A stretch of 8,892 nt of DNA, taken from the NCBI GenBank assembly GCA_964617875.1, contig CAZUAI010000135.1, positions 1 through 8,892 of the forward strand. Reading direction: 5' to 3'. Both the position numbers and the translations under genes were made by a program. The DNA is from CAZMVY01 sp964617875. Lineage in GTDB: Bacteria; Planctomycetota; Phycisphaerae; UBA1845; PWPN01. Below the pieces are notes generated by a model, which was given only the letters and a program-made list of their open reading frames with translations, was not told the origin of the DNA and did not search any database. Of the stretch, positions 5,954-8,892 are shown one piece after another (the stretch's first letter is position 1; each line of letters begins with the position of its first letter).

Positions 5954-7120
5954 CTACCGACGCCGAAGCCGGAGGATGCTGAGAAGAAAGCTCGAAAAGA
6001 CCGTCTGCGTGCCGATGACGAGCAGGATGGTGGATGGGATAATCAGGCGCATGGTGCGCGTGTAGTCCAGATCGCCGAAGTCCTTCCGGGCCCACACGAC
6101 GAAGGCCGCCACGAGCAATGCGAACCCCAGCAGCGCGATCATCGATCCGACGAGCACGCCCACCTCCAGCGTCACATACCGAAACAGGCGCTGGAACGTG
6201 CGGTTCTCCGGCAACAGACCCTCCGTCACCGCGAACACCTTCGCGAACACGGCGAAGCACACCAGCTGATAGCCCACGACACACGCCAGGCCCGCCACGA
6301 GGAGCGTGTGTACGTCCAGGTGAACGCGGCCGATGGTCCGCGGTCCGCCCGCAAGCCACGCCCCGATCAGCAGGCCGAGCCCCATCAGCATCAGGCCCGG
6401 GAACAGGAACAGCCAGCGCGGGCTGTACATCAACATGAAACGCAGGTGCCGCCAGCCATCCCGCCAACTCCGCAGGTGCGGCGGCCGTGACCGCCCATCC
6501 TTGTACAACGTGACCGGGACCTCGGTGATACGCATGCCCTTGAGCGTGGCCTTGATCGCCATCTCGCTCGCGAACTCCATGCCGGTGGTGCGGAGGTCCA
6601 TGCGACGAAAAGCGTCCTTTGTGAGGGCACGCAAACCGCAATGAAAATCGGATGCAGGCGAGCGGAAAAGGAGGCGACCGATCCCCGTAAGCACCGGGTT
6701 GCCGATCCATCGGTGCTTCCACGGCATGGCGCCGGGCATGATCCGGCCTTTCAGACGCGTGCCCATCACCAGGTCGTATCCCTCGCGGAGGCGTTCCACG
6801 AAGGGGTACGCGGCGGAGAAATCGTAACTGTCGTCCCCATCGCCCATGATGATGTACTTTCCGCGGGCCGCCTCGAACCCCCCCATCAGCGCGCTTCCGT
6901 AGCCCCTCGCCGAGACCGGAACGACGCGTGCCCCGCAGCGTTCGGCAATATCCTGCGACCCGTCGGTGCTGCCGTTGTCGGCAACGATGATCTCGGCCCC
7001 CAGCCCGTGCGACCGGATGCACTCCTGTGCCTTGCGGATACAGCGTTCGAGCGTTTCGGCTTCGTTCAGGCAGGGAATGACAAACGAGACTTCGACGTCG
7101 TTTCCGTCGCTCGGAGCCAC
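5954..7120 (-). CDS. Membrane-anchored family 2 glycosyltransferase, polyprenyl-phosphate sugar synthase-like
   Basis: A 388-residue protein with a cytoplasmic GT-A domain and four C-terminal helices. The catalytic half has VSFVIPCLNEAE (11-22), DNGSTDGS (48-55) and GDGDDS (93-98) as the metal and nucleotide-sugar binding acidic motif. Further on come a KGRIMPGAMPWKHRWIGN loop, DFHCGLRAL (158-166) and TTGMEFASEM (178-187), all typical of the DPM1-like subgroup, which makes polyprenyl-phosphate mannose or glucose on the inner membrane face. Hydrophobic helices lie at about 236-257, 271-297, 318-343 and 358-384; they probably anchor the enzyme and may help flip the product. The GTG start is fixed by an AGGAGG Shine-Dalgarno 5 bases upstream. 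The gene begins 23 bases after atpD and is probably co-transcribed with it. The sugar specificity is not visible; the GT-C gene further down could use its product. Confidence 0.92.
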   Translation of the reverse strand: MAPSDGNDVEVSFVIPCLNEAETLERCIRKAQECIRSHGLGAEIIVADNGSTDGSQDIAERCGARVVPVSARGYGSALMGGFEAARGKYIIMGDGDDSYDFSAAYPFVERLREGYDLVMGTRLKGRIMPGAMPWKHRWIGNPVLTGIGRLLFRSPASDFHCGLRALTKDAFRRMDLRTTGMEFASEMAIKATLKGMRITEVPVTLYKDGRSRPPHLRSWRDGWRHLRFMLMYSPRWLFLFPGLMLMGLGLLIGAWLAGGPRTIGRVHLDVHTLLVAGLACVVGYQLVCFAVFAKVFAVTEGLLPENRTFQRLFRYVTLEVGVLVGSMIALLGFALLVAAFVVWARKDFGDLDYTRTMRLIIPSTILLVIGTQTVFSSFLLSILRLRRR

Positions 7121-7125
7121 GGCCG

Positions 7126-7131
7126 CCTCCT
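7126..7131 (-). promoter_or_regulatory. Consensus Shine-Dalgarno for the GT2 gene, decides the GTG start
   Basis: The minus strand reads AGGAGG, 5 bases before the GTG at 7120-7118, inside the 23-base gap after atpD. The reading frame stays open far upstream into atpD, so this site is what places the start. Confidence 0.75.
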
Positions 7132-7143
7132 GTGGATCGACGT

Positions 7144-8610
7144 CTACCCCTTCGCCAGCTTTTCGGCCTTGGCGGCGGCGTCTTCGATGCTGCCGACGTA
7201 CATGAAGGCCTGCTCCGGCAGGTGGTCCCACTTGCCGTCGCAGATCTCCTCGAAGCTGCGGATCGAATCTTCCTTCTTCGTGTAGTTGCCCGGGATGTTC
7301 GTGAACGCCTCGGCGACGAAGAACGGCTGGCTGAAGAACCGCTCGATCTTGCGGGCCCGGGCGACGATGAGCTTGTCCTCCTCGGCCAGTTCCTCGACGC
7401 CGAGGATCGCGATGATGTCCTGGAGGTCGCGATAGCGCTGAAGAATCGCCTGCACACGGCGGGCGACGGCGTAGTGGCGGTCGCCAATGTACTGCGGGTC
7501 GAGAATGCGGCTCGACGAGCCGAGCGGGTCGATGGCCGGGTAAATGCCCTTCTCGCTGATGCTGCGGGCCAGCACGATGAAGGCGTCGAGGTGCGTAAAC
7601 GTCGTCGCCGGGGCCGGGTCGGTCAGGTCGTCGGCGGGGACGTAGATCGCCTGAACGCTCGTGACGGCGCCGCCCTTTGTCGAGGTGATCCGCTCCTGCA
7701 GGGCGCCCATCTCCGTGCCGAGCGTCGGCTGGTAACCCACGGCGGACGGCATACGGCCGAGGAGCGCAGAGACCTCGGAGCCTGCCTGCGAGAAGCGGAA
7801 GATGTTGTCCACGAAAAGCATCGTGTCGGCGCCGGACTGGTCGCGGAACCACTCGGCCAGAGTCAGGGCGCTCAGCGCGGCGCGGAGGCGTGCCCCCGGC
7901 GGCTCGTTCATCTGACCGAACACCATGGCGGTGTGCTCCATCACGGACTTTTCGACGCCCTTCTCGTCCTTGAACTTGGCCTCCTGCATTTCGAGCCACA
8001 GGTCGTTGCCCTCGCGGGTCCGCTCGCCGACGCCGGCGAAGACGGAGTAGCCGTGGTGCTCGCGGGCGATGCGGGCGATCATCTCCTGCACGATGACCGT
8101 CTTGCCGAGGCCGGCGCCGCCGAAGAGACCGATCTTGCCGCCGCGCACGAACGGAGCCAGCAGGTCGATGACCTTGATGCCCGTCTCCATCATCTCGCTC
8201 TTGGGCGTCAGGTCTTTGAAGTTGGGCGGCTCCTGATGGATTGGCCGCCGCTCTTTGGCCTGGACGGGGCCGCGAAGGTCGATGGGTTCGCCGACGAGGT
8301 TGAAGACACGCCCGAGGGTTTCCATGCCGACGGGCATGGTCACGGGGCCGCCGGTGTCCTCGATCGGCGCGCCGCGGACGACGCCATCCGTCGAGCCGAG
8401 GGCAACCGCCCGCACCGTGCCCCCGCCAAGCTGCTGGGCGACCTCGCACCAGAGCGTCTCCTTCGTGGTCATGCCGAGGACCTTGCGCTCGACATCGACC
8501 TTCAGGGCGTTGTAGAGGGCGGGAAGGTTGGCCTCCTCGAACTCCGCATCCAGCGTGGAACCGATGACCTGCGTGACCTTGCCGATGTTCTTGCCGTTGG
8601 TTTCGCTCAT
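7144..8610 (-). CDS. atpD: F-type ATP synthase subunit beta
   Basis: A 488-residue catalytic subunit of the F1 head, which makes or hydrolyses ATP in the cytoplasm on the membrane-bound rotary enzyme. Motifs are: Walker A GGAGLGKT at 164-171 with Lys170 (the usual Val is Leu), the GER signature with catalytic Glu196, MNEPPGARLR at 234-243, Walker B-like MLFVDNIFRF at 264-273, GIYPAIDPL at 355-363 with adenine-contacting Tyr357, and EELAEED at 406-412 as the DELSEED lever that pushes on gamma. DPLGSSSR (361-368) has Gly where most beta subunits have Asp (DPLDSTSR). The length is a little above the usual 460-480. The N-terminus KNIGKVTQVIGSTLDAEF is standard, so the ATG at 8610 is firm; its Shine-Dalgarno (AAGGA) is weak and distant. 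Neither atpG upstream nor atpC downstream is present here, unlike the common atp operon. It could be the main beta subunit of a split operon or a second-type ATPase; the near-canonical catalytic motifs favour a working enzyme. Confidence 0.97.
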   Translation of the reverse strand: MSETNGKNIGKVTQVIGSTLDAEFEEANLPALYNALKVDVERKVLGMTTKETLWCEVAQQLGGGTVRAVALGSTDGVVRGAPIEDTGGPVTMPVGMETLGRVFNLVGEPIDLRGPVQAKERRPIHQEPPNFKDLTPKSEMMETGIKVIDLLAPFVRGGKIGLFGGAGLGKTVIVQEMIARIAREHHGYSVFAGVGERTREGNDLWLEMQEAKFKDEKGVEKSVMEHTAMVFGQMNEPPGARLRAALSALTLAEWFRDQSGADTMLFVDNIFRFSQAGSEVSALLGRMPSAVGYQPTLGTEMGALQERITSTKGGAVTSVQAIYVPADDLTDPAPATTFTHLDAFIVLARSISEKGIYPAIDPLGSSSRILDPQYIGDRHYAVARRVQAILQRYRDLQDIIAILGVEELAEEDKLIVARARKIERFFSQPFFVAEAFTNIPGNYTKKEDSIRSFEEICDGKWDHLPEQAFMYVGSIEDAAAKAEKLAKG

Positions 8611-8804
8611 GGTTGGCTACCGTCCTTGTCCAAGAGTGCGGGCAGTCTACCGCCGTCCGCGTTGTCAAGCAATGGGGCCCGGGCAGGACCGCAAGGCATA
8701 CCGGGGAATATACCCGGAACGAACGGGGGCGACCCAGAACGCACGGTACGCTGACGGACGTCGTGGCGGGATACGGCGGGGGTGAAATTGATTGCGGACC
8801 CCGC

Positions 8805-8833
8805 TTGACACCCAGAAGGCCACGTTGTTGAAT
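8805..8833 (+). promoter_or_regulatory. Candidate plus-strand promoter pointing out of the window
   Basis: TTGACA at 8805-8810 matches the -35 consensus perfectly and is followed after 17 bases by TTGAAT (8828-8833), a 4 of 6 match to TATAAT. No start codon follows before the right edge, so any gene it drives would lie outside. This would make the region divergent. Confidence 0.25.
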
Positions 8834-8840
8834 AGCCGGT

Positions 8841-8858
8841 TAACCCAACCTTCGCACG
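8841..8858. repeat. 18-base sequence repeated in inverted orientation at 35-52
   Basis: TAACCCAACCTTCGCACG here is the exact reverse complement of 35-52. The flanking bases differ on both sides. The 35-52 copy lies inside the glycoside hydrolase frame just after WNEPN. It resembles the TTGGGTTA/TAACCCAA dyads of widespread small intergenic repeats. Confidence 0.6.
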
Positions 8859-8876
8859 CGGCCGGCGTCAAAGCGG

Positions 8877-8892
8877 CTGGCGATAGCGCCAG
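8877..8892. repeat. Perfect hairpin at the right end of the window
   Basis: CTGGCG-ATAG-CGCCAG forms a perfect 6-bp stem with a 4-base loop, ending exactly at the last base. Its arms may extend outside the window on neither or both sides; this cannot be judged. Confidence 0.4.

Larger units (their letters stand above)
8611..8892. other. Non-coding region upstream of atpD
   Basis: No convincing gene is present on either strand. The end of atpG expected upstream of atpD in a standard atp operon is absent. On the minus strand TTGACA (8668-8663) is followed by TAGACT (8649-8644) with only 13 bases between, too short for a normal sigma70 promoter, though the region most likely contains the atpD promoter. 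A small hairpin CCGGG-GAATATA-CCCGG lies at 8701-8717. Confidence 0.45.

Noticed and set aside
4590..6065. A 491-codon plus-strand open frame antisense to lysA
   Set aside because: It has no motif and fully mirrors a clear lysA; it is a compositional shadow.
5865..7487. N-terminal extension of lysA through the GT2 gene (a 966-residue open frame)
   Set aside because: The extra part is an out-of-frame shadow of GT2, and the family's normal N-terminus begins at 5864.
7121..8668. N-terminal extension of the GT2 frame back through atpD (a 904-residue open frame)
   Set aside because: The extra part is an out-of-frame reading of atpD, rich in Arg and Gly. The GTG at 7120 with AGGAGG explains the true start.
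8644..8668. TTGACA and TAGACT as an atpD promoter
   Set aside because: The spacer is 13 bases, well short of the usual 16-18, so I do not call it.
7132..8754. A 540-codon plus-strand open frame antisense to atpD
   Set aside because: It is the mirror of a highly conserved gene in GC-rich DNA, with low-complexity composition and no family motif.
1..8892. CRISPR array, tRNA or rRNA genes, transposase genes
   Set aside because: No regularly spaced repeats, no tRNA-like cloverleaf and no transposase motifs were seen on either strand.

Overview
This high-GC window carries seven protein-coding genes or gene parts, all on the minus strand, plus a repeat-rich intergenic region holding a fragment of an RHS-family gene. 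In transcription order (high to low coordinates) the genes are: F-type ATP synthase subunit beta (atpD, 8610-7144), a membrane-anchored family 2 glycosyltransferase (7120-5954), diaminopimelate decarboxylase (lysA, 5864-4587), a small membrane-anchored protein of unknown function (4304-3900), a large GT-C type membrane glycosyltransferase of the PMT/ArnT kind (3818-2103), a PAP2-superfamily lipid phosphatase (2095-1397), and the N-terminal part of a secreted clan GH-A glycoside hydrolase that runs off the left edge (585-1).

The organism is a bacterium. The high GC, the style of the lysA and glycosyltransferase sequences, the weak Shine-Dalgarno sites before most genes, the RHS remnant and the short dispersed palindromic repeats suggest Planctomycetota (possibly Phycisphaerae-like). 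This is an inference from general impression, not a demonstrated placement.

Region by region. Positions 8611-8892 lie upstream of atpD and hold no convincing gene, only promoter-like words and a perfect hairpin at the extreme end. atpD and the GT2 gene are 23 bases apart, and a strong Shine-Dalgarno sequence in the gap fixes a GTG start for the GT2. lysA follows after 89 bases. Positions 4305-4586 are a gap with clustered palindromes and a good promoter placed almost on the start codon of the small protein. The GT-C and PAP2 genes are 7 bases apart and are surely co-transcribed. Positions 586-1396 are about 800 bases of non-coding DNA: two near-identical 44-45 base repeats, three further inverted repeats, and a roughly 37-codon piece of an RHS core whose homology stops exactly at a palindromic repeat.

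Functionally, the GT2 enzyme (likely makes polyprenyl-phosphate sugar), the GT-C enzyme (uses such donors at the outer membrane face) and the PAP2 enzyme (dephosphorylates lipid phosphates) form a plausible lipid-linked glycosylation set. lysA supplies lysine and acts on the meso-diaminopimelate pool, and atpD is a core energy gene. I see no clear novel defence, mobile or RNA system. The most unusual points are atpD without its usual atp neighbours, a PAP2 active site with PSGE in place of PSGH, and the repeat mosaic abutting the RHS relic.
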